64,000 nucleotides of DNA from Parapedobacter indicus (lineage in GTDB: Bacteria > Bacteroidota > Bacteroidia > Sphingobacteriales > Sphingobacteriaceae), in NCBI RefSeq assembly GCF_900113765.1, contig NZ_FOQO01000013.1:1-64000 (forward strand), written 5' to 3'. The position numbers and the translations under genes were made by a program. Positions 63,571 to 64,000 of this stretch are shown here, piece by piece; within the stretch, counting starts at the first letter, position 1; each line of letters begins with the position of its first letter. Under the pieces are notes generated by a model that searched no databases, was not told the DNA's origin, and worked only from the letters and a program-made list of their open reading frames with translations.

Positions 63571-64000
63571 TGCCCTGCACTTGAGCGTCATGGCTTCTTC
63601 ATTGACCGCATCAAAGTGAAAGATGTAGTTGGCCACTTTAATAAGAAATTCAGGATCTTCAGATACCTTAACAGAATGGGCAAATTTCAGGTAAATATCA
63701 ATGACCTCATTGCTGATTTCTGATTTAAATGAGTCCAGCCATTCGTAATTCAAGTCGGACAAAAAGCTCCCCCGTTGAACGATTTCAGCAATTTTTTTGA
63801 TCTTTTCCTTTTCGGATAAGCGGGTCTCCTTAACGATGTTCAGGTATTCGTAGTAGTCTACATACAGGTGGGCATGATCAATATCTGTTTTCCAATACCC
63901 GGTTTTCTTGGATATCTCGCAATGATTCAGTTTGGTTAGAATGCCCTTCAGCTTCGCAAGGTTGACAGACCGGTTGTTCCGTGCGCTTTCCTCGCTTTTA
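63451..64000 (-). CDS. SARP-like/bacterial transcriptional activator-type regulator (3' part)
   Basis: The frame is open from the right edge of the window to the stop at 63451, so about 183 residues of a longer protein are visible; the shorter frame starting at 63762 uses a TTG and is not the real start. The visible part begins in a winged-helix-like DNA-binding stretch (RNNRSVNLAKLKGILTKLNH, GYWKTDIDHAHLYVDYYEYL). It continues into helical TPR-like repeats (DPEFLIKVANYIFHFDAVNEEAMTLKCRALAFLGKHSLA, FEQFTKEYHRIYGEEF). This is the C-terminal DNA-binding plus BTAD arrangement of many Bacteroidota sensor-regulators. The sensor part lies outside the window. Confidence 0.75.
   Translation of the reverse strand, partial: KSEESARNNRSVNLAKLKGILTKLNHCEISKKTGYWKTDIDHAHLYVDYYEYLNIVKETRLSEKEKIKKIAEIVQRGSFLSDLNYEWLDSFKSEISNEVIDIYLKFAHSVKVSEDPEFLIKVANYIFHFDAVNEEAMTLKCRALAFLGKHSLAKVTFEQFTKEYHRIYGEEFTKGFQSILED

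Overview
The window is a chromosomal segment of a Bacteroidota bacterium, most likely from the Sphingobacteriaceae (Pedobacter/Parapedobacter-like). The evidence is the Bacteroidota-type 5' end of a 16S rRNA gene at the left edge, three SusC/SusD pairs each with its own ECF sigma factor and FecR-type anti-sigma factor, and repeated Bacteroidota promoters of the form TTTG-N18-20-TAnnTTTG. The genus call is inference from gene style only.

Left part (1-12.3 kb): the start of an rRNA operon running off the left edge, with two tandem promoters. It is followed by housekeeping and accessory genes: a dGTPase, a GNAT acetyltransferase overlapping a DUF808 membrane protein, a lone ExbD, a VOC protein, a GreA/B-like protein, a GntP gluconate permease, an AraC/GyrI-like regulator, a Nudix hydrolase, an internally deleted class C beta-lactamase-type gene and a MalY/PatB C-S lyase.

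Middle part (12.4-46 kb): three complete 'sigma - anti-sigma - SusC - SusD - enzyme' loci. Locus 1 (12.4-20.3 kb, +) ends in a secreted EEP-family phosphodiesterase/phosphatase. Locus 2 (23.0-31.5 kb, +) ends in a lipoprotein FAD oxidoreductase. Locus 3 (36.6-46.0 kb, -) ends in a Tat-exported Gfo/Idh/MocA oxidoreductase plus a DUF1080 protein, which suggests 3-keto-glycoside chemistry. None carries a recognisable classical glycoside hydrolase. All three have an RNA hairpin in the fecR-susC gap. Between loci 2 and 3 lie an AraC-family regulator and a protein of the thiol-activated (cholesterol-dependent) cytolysin-like superfamily. The promoters of these two genes share an identical 6-N7-15 element. 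A PiT phosphate transporter fused to a PhoU-like tail follows.

Right part (46-64 kb): a near-identical repeat of about 540 bp (46.1-46.7 and 61.8-62.4 kb) carries a PLDc_N gene and the 5' end of a lipoprotein gene. Between the two copies are an exported protein-isoaspartate methyltransferase, a HmuRSTUV-like haem-uptake operon (TonB receptor, MotA/TolQ/ExbB, DUF2149, CobN/HmuS-like chelatase) and an aldo/keto reductase-AraC operon with 21-bp-spaced direct repeats upstream. Next comes a small defence/mobile-looking islet: dinD, a Fic protein with an AbiEi-like N-terminus, and a KilA-N/DinD gene remnant. A lutA remnant and a truncated SARP-like regulator close the window.
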